From NCBI RefSeq assembly GCF_024139115.2, contig NC_085140.1:228624352-228688351 (forward strand): a stretch of DNA of 64,000 nt, written 5' to 3'. This DNA comes from Armigeres subalbatus. Taxonomy: Eukaryota; Arthropoda; Insecta; Diptera; Culicidae. Below, piece after piece: positions 57,101 through 63,920 of this stretch (positions within the stretch are counted from its first letter, which is position 1; each line of letters opens with the position of its first letter). Below the pieces are notes generated by a model that searched no databases, was not told the DNA's origin, and saw nothing but the letters and a program-made list of their open reading frames with translations. Made by a program: the position numbers and the translations under genes.

Positions 57101-58770
57101 AGTTTCAGACATAGTAATTAATATCCACTCCGGGTGGCCTAATACCCGGCATATAGACAATTAACTTTTAATGTACTAGTTTTTAGTATTTTCTAGCCGT
57201 GATACAATAATACCTCGCAAAGGGCCGTCAAAAAGTGGATAAGATTTAAGAATAGGGGCTAAATCAGTTGAAGAAAGCATCATTATATGCTAATCTAGAT
57301 TTATGGGATTTATGGGATTAACGGGATCTTTGTACCCACTAACCGGCAATCATCGAAGGCGATTTCAATGTTTCAATGTGGGCAGTGGAATGGGAAAGCA
57401 GACAATCCTACGTTTTTGCTCGTAAAAAGAACCTCTTCACACAGGAGAATTTATTCATAGACTAAATAGAGCAATTGACTTACTTGTATTGGTCATCTTC
57501 AAAAATGTTCTGCAGCTCCTCAATGTACCGGACGGAATTAAGATAATCGAGTGTTTTTGGTATCGGTTGAATGTAGGAATAGTCTGATCCTTGATAGTTC
57601 GATATCACACGTAAAATATTGTTCATTTTAATTCGTCGTTGTTCTGGTTCCAAACCACCCTTATGGGGATGGGCCAAGTCTATGTACACCAAATCAGTCA
57701 AAAATAAGCCTATAACAAAGATTCGATAATAATATTTACTTAACTATTTTCAAGGATAAGTCTTACCTAGGTATGGTATGCAGGGAAGTTTCAGACTCTC
57801 GAGGTATTCTCTTAAAGTAGCCCAATTGTTATCATCGTGAAAAATGTCTGCCAACCGTTCAAACTGCTGTTTATCCTTCTTCGAAACGTGTGACCAACTT
57901 TTCTCGAGGCGATAGACACTTGCGCTTTTCAAAGCAGATGTTACAGCAAACAAGGAATGAAGATTATTTAATTCGTGTAAACAACGAGCGACCTACAATG
58001 ACATAACATTTTTAAATAAAAGTTGACAAAAAAGATTCCAATGGTACTTTAATGAAATGGGTGATGATTTCGGCCCTTTCTTTGGCTGATATTCCGTTAA
58101 GCACTTCCTGAACCGTCCAAAATATAGTATGATTGAAGCGTTTGGTGAATGCTACAACATTCGGAGAGAGCTCGGCTTTGTTCTTTTTATTCCATGCGCA
58201 ACTTGCTAACTCATCTGGATGAATGGCAGCAAAAACTGGAAAGTCTAGTAACGTTATTTGGTTGGCTAACTCTTCTGGAGGAACTCGCAAACAGCTAATT
58301 ATAATCGAGTCGATGTTGGCGATAGACGCGTTTGGCGGGAGACTTTGAGATTTATTTGTTGGAGTAGGACACCTTCTAAAAGTAGTAGAAGTTTGACAAA
58401 GTGATGACAATGTTTCCACAAGCTACTTACCTATACGTTGTCGCTTTACTGCGATCTATGATGGATTCAATTGGTCCTATGGAAGCTATGGAGTGCTTTT
58501 TATGATGACATTGACATTTGTTCGTTTGATCTTTAATGGCACGGTTATTTTCTAGCGAACTGATAAGTGGAAGCCCCGGACCACTATTCGTGGATACATC
58601 ACTTTGCGGTGATTCGTCTCGCAAATTTTCATAATACAGGTTTTCCTCTGAGTACTAAAGAAATTGATACTTTTTTAATGAACATTTTTTTTTATAATTC
58701 AAAATCTTACCTCTCTACATCTTAGACTGTCTGATGAGAGATCACGTGGTATTTCAGAATACCGCATCAT
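38868..58770 (-). CDS. RalGPS: RalGPS-type Ras/Ral guanine-nucleotide exchange factor (634 aa, 8 coding exons)
   Basis: The predicted protein activates Ral-type small GTPases by GDP release and is recruited to membrane by its PH domain. The coding exons are 58711-58770, 58431-58654, 58048-58375, 57767-57992, 57484-57709, 56241-56495, 39176-39508 and 38868-39120, totalling 1905 nt. The RasGEF domain is about residues 117-355 (with [19 protein letters not shown] and [18 protein letters not shown]). A Ser/Pro-rich linker (about 357-440) ends [10 protein letters not shown]. The PH domain (about 506-620) has CLRRKTLMK and AWQRYWV. The C-terminus is VNLMSFE, as in vertebrate RALGPS1/2. There is no RasGEF-N module, which is the family norm. 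An in-frame stop upstream supports the start at 58770; a second ATG follows at once. Intron 6 is about 16.7 kb of mostly mobile DNA. The ortholog call is by recognised family sequence. Confidence 0.93.
39176..39508 (-). CDS. RalGPS: RalGPS exon 7 (first half of PH domain)
   Basis: 333 nt, acceptor ATTTCAG, donor GTATTT. It contains [11 protein letters not shown], conserved in the family before the PH domain, then [18 protein letters not shown] and [12 protein letters not shown]. Confidence 0.92.
39509..40408. other. RalGPS intron 6, 3' part, unassigned
   Basis: AT-rich sequence with no bounded repeat or coding frame recognised. Confidence 0.5.
40409..42005. mobile_element. TIR element with GCCTAATACCG motif array, TA target
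   Basis: The ends CCGTGACCTG and CATGTCACGG are flanked by TA at 40407-40408 and 42006-42007. Inside, GCCTAATACCG occurs forward (40436, 40842) and reversed (40811, 41760, 41812) near both ends. It has no transposase. It contains a separate MITE at 41094-41295. The motif architecture is like the element at 2303-2804. Confidence 0.65.
41094..41295. mobile_element. MITE with 8-bp target TATACATC, 202 bp
   Basis: The ends AAAAGATATTTTAGTTAC are exact inverted repeats; the arms extend to about 40 bp with one small gap. TATACATC flanks it at 41086-41093 and 41296-41303. The 8-bp duplication suggests hAT, though the terminal bases are not the usual CA/TG. Confidence 0.88.
42411..43080. mobile_element. 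TIR element, CCGCCCG ends
   Basis: The left end CCGCCCGAATAAAAAATACA pairs with the right end ATGTACTATTGG...complement, terminating ATCCGGGCGG. The interior is AT-rich with repeated ACAATA/TATTGT motifs. No clear target duplication was seen. Confidence 0.6.
43390..43770 (+). repeat. Diverged direct duplication of about 200 bp
   Basis: Two related blocks (about 43390-43545 and 43606-43760) share ATGCTATGAT-type, CAAAACTCAAT, TGGTTTTTC and GTTGGCATTTGTACGACCGC elements in the same order. The sequence flanking the MITE at 2994 is also related. Confidence 0.6.
44163..44312 (+). repeat. Imperfect minisatellite of TTTATGTTACA-type units
   Basis: About seven degenerate units of 18-22 bp alternate ACATGTTTTATGTT and related forms. 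The frame 44122-44457 through it yields a low-complexity Tyr/Val/Cys-rich peptide, which is a by-product. Confidence 0.7.
44981..45385 (+). other. Unidentified open frame of 134 codons
   Basis: This is an ATG-to-stop frame within RalGPS intron 6, opposite in strand to the gene. The product shows no recognised domain. A stretch [20 protein letters not shown] looks less random than the rest. It could be a transposon remnant, and no support beyond length exists. Confidence 0.2.
45580..45967. mobile_element. hAT-like MITE, 8-bp target CAACGCCA
   Basis: The right end complement CAGGCTTGTAAAATGTCAT pairs with the left end GTGTTGTAAAATGTCAT. CAACGCCA flanks both sides (45572-45579 and 45968-45975). 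AAATGACAT-type motifs are repeated near 45745-45775 and 45935-45955. It is non-coding. Confidence 0.8.
45976..47062. other. Intron sequence, unassigned
   Basis: No gene, RNA or bounded repeat was recognised in this part of intron 6. Confidence 0.5.
47063..47170 (+). repeat. Fragment of the 495-bp unit family
   Basis: It contains GGGTATTAAGCCACCCGGAT, ATTACTATGTCTGAAACTCG and TGTGATAGATTTAGTTCG in the same order as the units at 56575-57176 and 59824-61431. Confidence 0.8.
47418..47659. mobile_element. Foldback MITE, GTCACAAAAGG ends
   Basis: GTCACAAAAGGCAAG at the left and CCTTTTGTGAC at the right are inverted. A second inverted block, CCAAGGGGTGCT, lies inside both arms (about 47454 and 47624). 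The spacer is AT-rich. The target duplication is unclear. Confidence 0.7.
47660..48230. other. Intron sequence, unassigned
   Basis: AT-rich, with nothing recognised. Confidence 0.5.
49318..49834. mobile_element. Palindromic MITE, CCCGAGCAGGAG ends, 2-bp target GA
   Basis: The ends CCCGAGCAGGAG (49318-49329) and CTCCTGCTCGGG (49823-49834) are perfect inverted repeats. GA flanks both sides. Its interior is largely a palindrome containing AATTCTGTTATTG and TTTGGTATTGAAATA. Taking away this element and one GA returns LINE-B to a continuous frame. Another MITE sits inside at 49344-49545. A second copy is at 62570-62801. Confidence 0.88.
49344..49545. mobile_element. MITE with CACAGGATTTT ends, TA target, 202 bp
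   Basis: The left end CACAGGATTTTGTTTTTACA pairs with a right end whose complement starts CACTGGATTTTATTTTTACA. TA lies at 49342-49343 and 49546-49547. Removing it joins the arms of the surrounding MITE exactly as seen in the uninterrupted copy at 62770-62801. Confidence 0.88.
51741..51872. mobile_element. Foldback MITE, AGTGCTGTCC ends, 132 bp
   Basis: AGTGCTGTCCAATGAG at the left and its complement at the right are inverted, and the arms extend to about 38 bp with GAAGTAGCTC motifs. AAA or AAAG flanks both sides. Confidence 0.8.
51890..52944. mobile_element. TIR element with ACCCATTAATGAG motif array and possible captured exon
   Basis: The ends CACTGTAAACC and GGCACAGTG are inverted. Near both ends ACCCATTAATGAG or its complement, or shorter forms, recur about ten times (51911-52045; 52765-52930). 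The middle (about 52085-52370) is GC-richer, with two adjacent GTAAGT donors (from 52142) and a TTTTCAG acceptor (about 52208), resembling a small intron. No complete protein can be assembled from it. AGC on each side may be the target duplication. Confidence 0.6.
53122..53366. mobile_element. Foldback MITE inside 53071-54013, flanked by TCTAGA
   Basis: Arms of about 40 bp begin TGCTTTGAGAATAGGTCG and are near-perfect complements. TCTAGA is present at 53116-53121 and 53367-53372, giving an apparent 6-bp palindromic duplication. Confidence 0.85.
53394..53774. mobile_element. Large foldback MITE inside 53071-54013, TA target
   Basis: Inverted arms of about 140 bp begin GACGAATCCAAGTAAAAATA and are almost perfect complements round a spacer of about 100 bp. 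TA flanks it at 53392-53393 and 53775-53776. A half copy lies at 10531. Confidence 0.9.
54050..54312 (+). mobile_element. SINE-like element, tRNA-related head
   Basis: An A-box-like segment (about 54066) and a B-box GATCGATTCTCGATC (about 54107) are spaced as in tRNA genes. The body and tail match the minus-strand copies at 3899-4140 and 12937-13055. Confidence 0.6.
54313..54732. other. Intron sequence, unassigned
   Basis: Nothing recognised. Confidence 0.5.
54733..55252 (+). repeat. Two tandem copies of a 258-bp retroelement-like repeat
   Basis: Each copy starts ACTAGTTGACCCGGCAGAC (54733 and 54991) and ends with AGTTATGCGGATACGAACAC and CCATTTCATTTTTAT. Repeats of this type form the 3' parts of many insect non-LTR elements or SINEs. 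The copies are about 80 percent alike by eye. Confidence 0.7.
55453..55718 (+). mobile_element. Feilai-like tRNA-derived SINE, copy 1
   Basis: It has a tRNA-like head with A box TTAGCCGTGCGG and B box GGGTTCGATTCCC at normal spacing. The body contains AATTGTCTCGACTTCCCTGG and ends in an AAGAAGATGATGAAG tail. It is nearly collinear with 62268-62561. Feilai is an Aedes SINE; the assignment is by recognition. Confidence 0.85.
55720..56240. other. Intron sequence, unassigned
   Basis: Nothing recognised before exon 6 of the host gene. Confidence 0.5.
56241..56495 (-). CDS. RalGPS: RalGPS exon 6 (Ser/Pro linker)
   Basis: 255 nt, acceptor TTTCAG, donor GTAAGT. It begins [15 protein letters not shown] and ends [10 protein letters not shown]. 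It carries a PxxP-poor but Ser/Pro-rich stretch, unlike the longer PxxP linker of mammals. Confidence 0.85.
56575..57176. repeat. 495-bp-unit family with inverted end, in RalGPS intron 5
   Basis: One plus-oriented unit without its tRNA-like part is followed by a partial plus unit (from about 56930) and then a minus-oriented end (57102-57176). The last two form inverted arms of about 78 bp containing ATTACTATGTCTGAAACT. The same plus-then-minus layout occurs at 59824-61431. Confidence 0.8.
57484..57709 (-). CDS. RalGPS: RalGPS exon 5 (end of RasGEF domain)
   Basis: 226 nt, acceptor TTATAG, donor GTAAGT. It encodes [18 protein letters not shown] and ends at [13 protein letters not shown]. Confidence 0.92.
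57767..57992 (-). CDS. RalGPS: RalGPS exon 4 (RasGEF core)
   Basis: 226 nt, acceptor TTGTAG, donor GTAAGA. It encodes [20 protein letters not shown] and continues to PCIPYLG, the conserved catalytic core of Ral/Ras exchange factors. Confidence 0.92.
58048..58375 (-). CDS. RalGPS: RalGPS exon 3 (start of RasGEF domain)
   Basis: 328 nt, acceptor TTTTAG, donor GTACCA. It encodes [20 protein letters not shown] and [20 protein letters not shown], the first RasGEF helices, and ends after HFIK. Confidence 0.92.
58431..58654 (-). CDS. RalGPS: RalGPS exon 2
   Basis: 224 nt between acceptor TTTAG and donor GTAAGT, leaving two bases of an Arg codon. It encodes an N-terminal extension rich in Ser, Asn and Lys with a CQCHHKKH patch. 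No domain is recognised. Confidence 0.85.
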
Positions 58771-58841
58771 TTCAATCACTGTATAAATCAATCGGTTTGG
58801 TAGATGTACCAAATGATTTACGGTTCGGCACTTTCAAGGAT
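58711..58841 (-). CDS. RalGPS: RalGPS exon 1 (coding 58711-58770; 5' UTR 58771-58841)
   Basis: The exon encodes [20 protein letters not shown] and ends in phase 0 at a GTAAGA donor. A pyrimidine-rich acceptor ending TACAG precedes 58841, so a further untranslated exon probably lies upstream. The frame of the ATG meets TGA near the exon start. Confidence 0.75.
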
Positions 58842-59820
58842 CTGTACATGTTAAAATAAAAAAAATTATAAACTGTTATAGCCAAGCACAATAATTTGTT
58901 TAGGAATATTTTAATGTTATGCATTTAATTATTCAGTGGGAACGATTCCCTCCACTCGGATATGTGATCTTGCCGCGATGGGTACGCCATTTTAGCACTG
59001 ATATGGCAACCAAAGACATATCCTGTCGTGGTGGTATCACATGTTGACTATTTTTGTTTGGTGCGCATGTGCATGTGATCCAACGGACATCGTGTCTTGG
59101 GGCCTTGAATGGTAGTGCAGTCAGGCAGAGGCCTTTTTCATCAGTGATAATGATGTGAGTTTTCTTCTTTTCGGCAATACTTTTCTGGTGTGACGCCTAG
59201 CTAGCTAGGCATTTATTGAAAAACAATGTATTCAAGACATTCGTAGGGAATCGACTGCTGGATTCACTGAGTAGAAGTTTCTTCAAAACTAGGAACGTGG
59301 TTCCAGTTTTATTTTGAAGAGCAATAATAAAAAATACCACACATTATAATGATGGTATATGAACAATCTTATAACGGCTTCATTCTCGATAATTTTTACA
59401 AATAGACAGACAATAGGCGTGATGAAGCTTTACTTTGCCACCGAAAAGTGAATCCTATAGCTGACCTTGATTAGAACTTAATAGATAATCACCGTAATTA
59501 ATCTACGATAAAGCTACTTGTTAGAACAGTTTAAAGTTATAGGCAACCTTGACAAAAAAAAAATATAATAGAACAAACTAAATTGTTTAACAGTTTCCAC
59601 TTTTACATGATATATCTTACATTGAGTTTGTAGTGTCGACACAGCTTAAGAACATTGACGAAACAATGACTTAGGTAAACAAAGTGATTTGACGAACGCA
59701 TACCCTACACCCAGAACAAACAAAGTTAATTAATTTTCATTCTGCATAAATAAAAGTTATAAAATAGAACACTAATACGCAATATTTTTTTATATTTTCA
59801 ATGTGGTCACATAAAGCTAA
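58842..59820. other. Upstream region of RalGPS
   Basis: It probably holds the untranslated first exon and promoter, but neither can be placed. A minus-strand short frame starts with ATG at 58990 (21 codons). A 22-bp segment at 58927-58948 recurs exactly at 61858-61879. Confidence 0.4.
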
Positions 59821-59823
59821 CAA

Positions 59824-61431
59824 ATTATGCATATGTACAACATGTGATAGATTTAGTTCGGAAAAGGTATTGGAGGGTAACCGCCCTTTCGGTGGGGTTT
59901 GATCCCACGACCCCAGTTCGCATGACAGGTGCTTTCCCTACTAAGCTACGAAGGACCTCCGTCGTCCACCGCAGCTTAGCGGGTACTGATGAAACCAAAT
60001 TCCCAGCACCAGGTACCAGCCAATCTCTCGCAATACATTTTCAGAACTAACTCTCTCAAATGTATTTTGTACATCATGTCAACCAAGTAGGATGAGTATT
60101 TAGTATTGTCCGGCTCCTACACTTGCTTCATCAGCAACGGCGCTCAATGAAGTAGGGTTGTGTGAGGTTGTGCCAGTTTGGTCGTCAGATCCCAACACGA
60201 CCACACAAGCGAAGAGAGATCGCCTCTCGAGATCAGTACATTCAAAGTTAATTGCCTATATGCCGGGTATTAAGCCACCCGGAGTGGAAATTAATTACTA
60301 TGTCTGAAACTTGATTATGCATATGTACAACATGTGATAGATTTAGTTCGGAAAAGGTATTGGAGGGTAACCGCCCTTTCGGTGGGGTTTGATCCCACGA
60401 CCCCAGTTCGCACATGCGGCAATTAACTTTGAATGTACTGATCTCGAGAGGCGATCACTCTTCGCTTGTGTGGTCGTGTTGGGATCTGACGACCAAACTG
60501 GCACAACCTCACACAACCCTACTTCATTGAGCGCCGTTGCTGATGAAGCATGTGTGTAGGAGCCGGACAATACTAAATACTCATCCTACTTGGTTGACAT
60601 GATGTGTACAAAAATACATTTGAGAGAGTTAGTTCTGAAAATGTATTGCGAGAGATTGGCTGGTACCTGGTGCTGGGAATTTGGTTTCATCAGTACCCGC
60701 TAAGCTGCGGTGGACGACGGAGGTCCTTCGTAGCTTAGTAGGGAAAGCACCTGTCATGCGAACTGGGGTCGTGGGATCAAACCCCACCGAAAGGGCGGTT
60801 ACCCTCCAATACCTTTTCCGAACTAAATCTATCACATGTTGTACATATGCATAATCAAGTTTCAGACATAGTAATTAATTTCCACTCCGGGTGGCTTAAT
60901 ACCCGGCATATAGGCAATTAACTTTGAATGTACTGATCTCGAGAGGCGATCTCTCTTCGCTTGTGTGGTCGTGTTGGGATCTGACGACCAAACTGGCACA
61001 ACCTCACACAACCCTACTTCATTGAGCGCCGTTGCTGATGAAGCAAGTGTGTAGGAGCCGGACAATACTAAATACTCATCCTACTTGGTTGACATGATGT
61101 GTACGAAAATACATTTGAGAGAGTTAGTTCTGAAAATGTATTGCGAGAGATTGGCTGGTACCTGGTGCTGGGAATTTGGTTTCATCAGTACCCGCTAAGC
61201 TGCGGTGGACGACGGAGGTCCTTCGTAGCTTAGTAGGGAAAGCACCTGTCATGCGAACTGGGGTCGTGGGATCAAACCCCACCGAAAGGGCGGTTACCCT
61301 CCAATACCTTTTCCGAACTAAATCTATCACATGTTGTACATATGCATAATCAAGTTTCAGACATAGTAATTAATTTCCACTCCGGGTGGCTTAATACCCG
61401 GCATATAGGCAATTAACTTTGAATGTACCTA
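59824..61431. repeat. Tandem and inverted array of 490-495-bp units with tRNA-like segment
   Basis: Two plus-oriented units (period 490 bp, the second truncated at about 60412) meet two minus-oriented units whose period is exactly 495 bp (same base at 60421, 60916 and 61411). Each full unit carries a tRNA-like stretch with A-box-like GTAGCTTAGTAGGGAAAGC and a T-arm GTGGGATCAAACCCCAC (about 60719-60790 and 61214-61285 on the plus strand; reversed at about 59893-59955). Units are nearly identical, so the array is young or homogenised. Confidence 0.9.
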
Positions 61432-61457
61432 ACAAATTAATTAACTTATATTTGGAC

Positions 61458-61543
61458 TATACTGCCGCTAACCGCAAGTCGAACACATCTGTATATGGAG
61501 GCCCATATACAGATGTGCTCGACTTGCGGTTAGCGGCAGTATA
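61458..61543. repeat. 86-nt near-perfect hairpin
   Basis: Arms of 41 bp, with one mismatch, surround the loop AGGC. The arms contain CTGCCGCTAACCGCAAGTCG. There is no TIR-element duplication at its edges. It could be a small inverted duplication or a structured RNA. Confidence 0.8.
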
Positions 61544-62267
61544 TGACTTATATGACTATATGACAAAAGAAGAAGACATTGCATTTTCAAAGTTGCTTTT
61601 AAAAACTAGAAAACGTTGTGCTAGAATTTTTGAAATTATCATTTTAACCTTTTGGTCATTGACTAGTTTGCATTCAATTACATTTTGCCTTAGTGTCTAG
61701 TCGATTCCAAATCCGAACCTAACTTCAACTCATCCTTATCCTACCCCATGGCGTTCAAGTGGTCTGCAAGGACTCTTCTGCCATTACCCTCTCTATTATC
61801 GGCCTTGGATTGACTTGCGCTCTCATTGCCCCATCAAACGCTGCAAAATGAAAATGAAATTATTCAGTGGGAACGATTCGTATCAAGACACTTTTTTTTA
61901 GGTGGTGATAAATTCGTAGTCTTAAAAGGCTATAAGTATTTGCTTCAAACGAAAATAATAGATCTAATTCAAGTTCTTACAAAACTAATCAACACGTGTC
62001 ACAGATAGGTATATATTACAAACCAATGAGAATCTACAAATATTTAAAACCCTGATTAATCCGCATAGCGGTGTTAATGCCTTTCGTGCAGAAAAAAAGA
62101 CTTAAAAACATGAATAAGTGTTGTTTAGCGCGTTTTGCGCCAAAAAATAACTTCTAAGTAACCATAACTTCTGATCCCACAGTCCAATCGGGCCAATTTT
62201 CAATATCAAACAATAAGGCAGGAATCCCCATCGAATGTAATTTATTCCGAGTAATCCGTCCAATTTG
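61544..62267. other. Unassigned sequence
   Basis: A plus-strand stretch at about 61690-61860 is GC-richer and open in two frames, but no protein family is recognised. The rest resembles generic dispersed mosquito repeats. Confidence 0.4.
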
Positions 62268-62561
62268 TGGGCCCTCCTTGGCCTAGCGGTAAGATGCGTG
62301 GCTAGAAGGCAAGACCATGCTGAGGGTGGCTGGGTTCGATTCCCGGTGCCGGTCTAAACAATTTTCGGTGTGGAAATTGTCTCGACTTCCCTGGACATAA
62401 AAGTATCATCGTGTTAGCCTCATAATATACGAATGCAAAAATGGTAACTTGGCTTAGAAACCTCGAGGTTAATAACTGTGGAAGTGCTGAATGAACACGA
62501 GCTGCGATGTGGCAATGTTCCAGTGGGGAATGTAATGCCACTAAGAAGAAAAAGAAGAATT
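62268..62561 (+). mobile_element. Feilai-like tRNA-derived SINE, copy 2
   Basis: The A box TGGCCTAGCGG and B box GGGTTCGATTCCC head a body collinear with 55453-55718. The tail is AAGAAGAAAAAGAAGAA. The target duplication is CGTCCAATTTG (62257-62267); its right copy at 62562-62569 is interrupted by the next MITE and resumes at 62802. Confidence 0.88.
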
Positions 62562-62569
62562 CGTCCAAT

Positions 62570-62801
62570 CCCGAGCAGGATTGAAAACAAAAGAAAAATA
62601 AAAAAGAAAAAAAAATTATTCATAAGCATTTGGTATTGAAATAGAATTTAATAACAGAGTATGTTATGGCTCAAGTACTGTGCATATTAATTTTTGGTAT
62701 TATTCCTTTGGTATTTTACCTCTTATGCAGGGCTACTTCATAACAGAGTATGGTACCAATAACAGAATTAAGTATTATTGAGCCAATTTCTCCTGCTCGG
62801 G
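62570..62801. mobile_element. Copy 2 of the CCCGAGCAGG MITE, 2-bp target AT
   Basis: The ends CCCGAGCAGGA (62570) and TCTCCTGCTCGGG (to 62801) match 49318-49834. One arm is truncated. AT is duplicated at 62568-62569 and 62802-62803, as proved by the SINE duplication it landed in. Confidence 0.88.
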
Positions 62802-62860
62802 ATTTGATGTTTCAAAAAGTGTGTACACATATACACAGACAGACATCTAGGGTAGGCGCC

Positions 62861-63459
62861 AATCGCTCCAGGGGCGATGCCCTAGTCATTAAGACGGACG
62901 AGGCTAAGTACTCGGACGTCTTAAAGGCGATGAGCATGGACGTCAAGCTCGGTGAACTCGGCGCCGACGTACGTCGAATAAGACGTACCCGAACGGGCGA
63001 GATGATCCTCGAGCTGAAGCGAGGCGTCTCGCAAAAGGGCGCCGCCTACAAGAAGTTGGCGGAGGAAGTCCTAGGCGAGACGGTTAAGGTGAGGGCACTC
63101 ACGACGGAGTTGAATCTAAGGGTTAAAGACCTGAACGAGACCACCGAAGTCGAAGAGCTCGTCACGGCACTGCGGCGACAGTGTAAAGTGGAGAAGCCCA
63201 CCGCAGCCGTTCGGCTACGGAAAGATCCGGCAGGGACGCAGGTAGCATTGGTTTGGCTATCTGCAGCGGACGCCTCCAAGGTAGTCAAGTTAGGGATCGT
63301 CAAGGTGGGATGGTCGATGCGCCCTGTGGGCATATACGAGCAACCCGAAGTCTGCTTCAAGTGCCTGGAACCGGGGCACAAGCAATGGGACTGCAAAGGC
63401 CCTGACAGAAGCATTCTCTACCAACGCTGCGGATTGGAGGGACATAAGGCACAATTGTC
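62861..63459 (+). pseudogene. R1-clade ORF1 (Gag), 5' truncated and interrupted
   Basis: The open frame runs from 62750 to 63487, but only about 62861-63455 is Gag. It encodes a basic protein with ELKRGVSQKGAAYKKLAEEV, a helical middle and the zinc knuckle CFKCLEPGHKQWDCKG. The second knuckle begins with Tyr in place of the first Cys (YQRCGLEGHKAQ) and is then cut by the insertion. The ATG at 62750 belongs to the neighbouring MITE, so it is not the true start. Such proteins bind element RNA. Confidence 0.75.
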
Positions 63460-63920
63460 ATGGTACTTGAGAACTACTGATACGTAACATGCTTCAAGTC
63501 AATAAATCATAGACTCAAATTACTCATTTCGATCAATGCACTCCAAAATGCAAGCTATGAAATTGCAACCATATGCGGCGCCCGAGCCACAGTTATAGAA
63601 TTCTCTTTCTTACCTCTTTCGTTCTAACGTAGGGTCTAGCCCAACACATTACGGGTAAGACCACCGGCCACCAAAATTGTAAGATGAGCACTTTTTACAA
63701 GTGTCACTCCAGTTGTCTCTTTTCTACCAAATATAGCATGTAGATTGTGTAAGCTATTTAAGACGTGATCGAGAATCCATGAATTCAATTATCGACCAGC
63801 AACTGTGTCTCTTCAGTCCCTACTGGTGACTATTTTCATAGCTCACCATAGTAGGGATACTGAACTAAAAGAAAAGTCCTTCTCCATGATTATTACATGA
63901 CTCGCGGAACAAACCTGCAA
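63456..63920. mobile_element. Probable solo LTR inserted in R1 Gag
   Basis: A 465-bp insertion starts TGTCATGG. It is flanked by CACAAT at 63450-63455 and 63921-63926; if the end is taken as CAACA (63922), the ends are TG...CA with a 4-bp duplication CAAT. It has no coding capacity. An imperfect inverted repeat (CAGTCCCTACT / AGTAGGGATACTG) lies at about 63815-63863. No full element of this family is in the window. Confidence 0.65.

Noticed and set aside
58928..58990. Short minus-strand frame (21 codons) upstream of RalGPS as the true N-terminus
   Set aside because: It ends in a stop before exon 1 and has no donor in frame; it could at most be an upstream frame in an untranslated exon.
59890..61285. 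tRNA genes in the 495-bp units
   Set aside because: The T arm and A-box-like region are good, but the anticodon stem does not pair convincingly and the segment is part of a repeat.
59824..61431. CRISPR-like or satellite array
   Set aside because: The repeat period is about 495 bp with inverted members, and there is no repeat-spacer pattern.
61690..61860. Possible host exon on the plus strand
   Set aside because: Two frames are open but neither shows a recognisable domain, and splice sites are not convincing.
62750..62860. ATG at 62750 as the start of the R1 Gag protein
   Set aside because: This part lies in the CCCGAGCAGG MITE and unrelated flank, not in the LINE.
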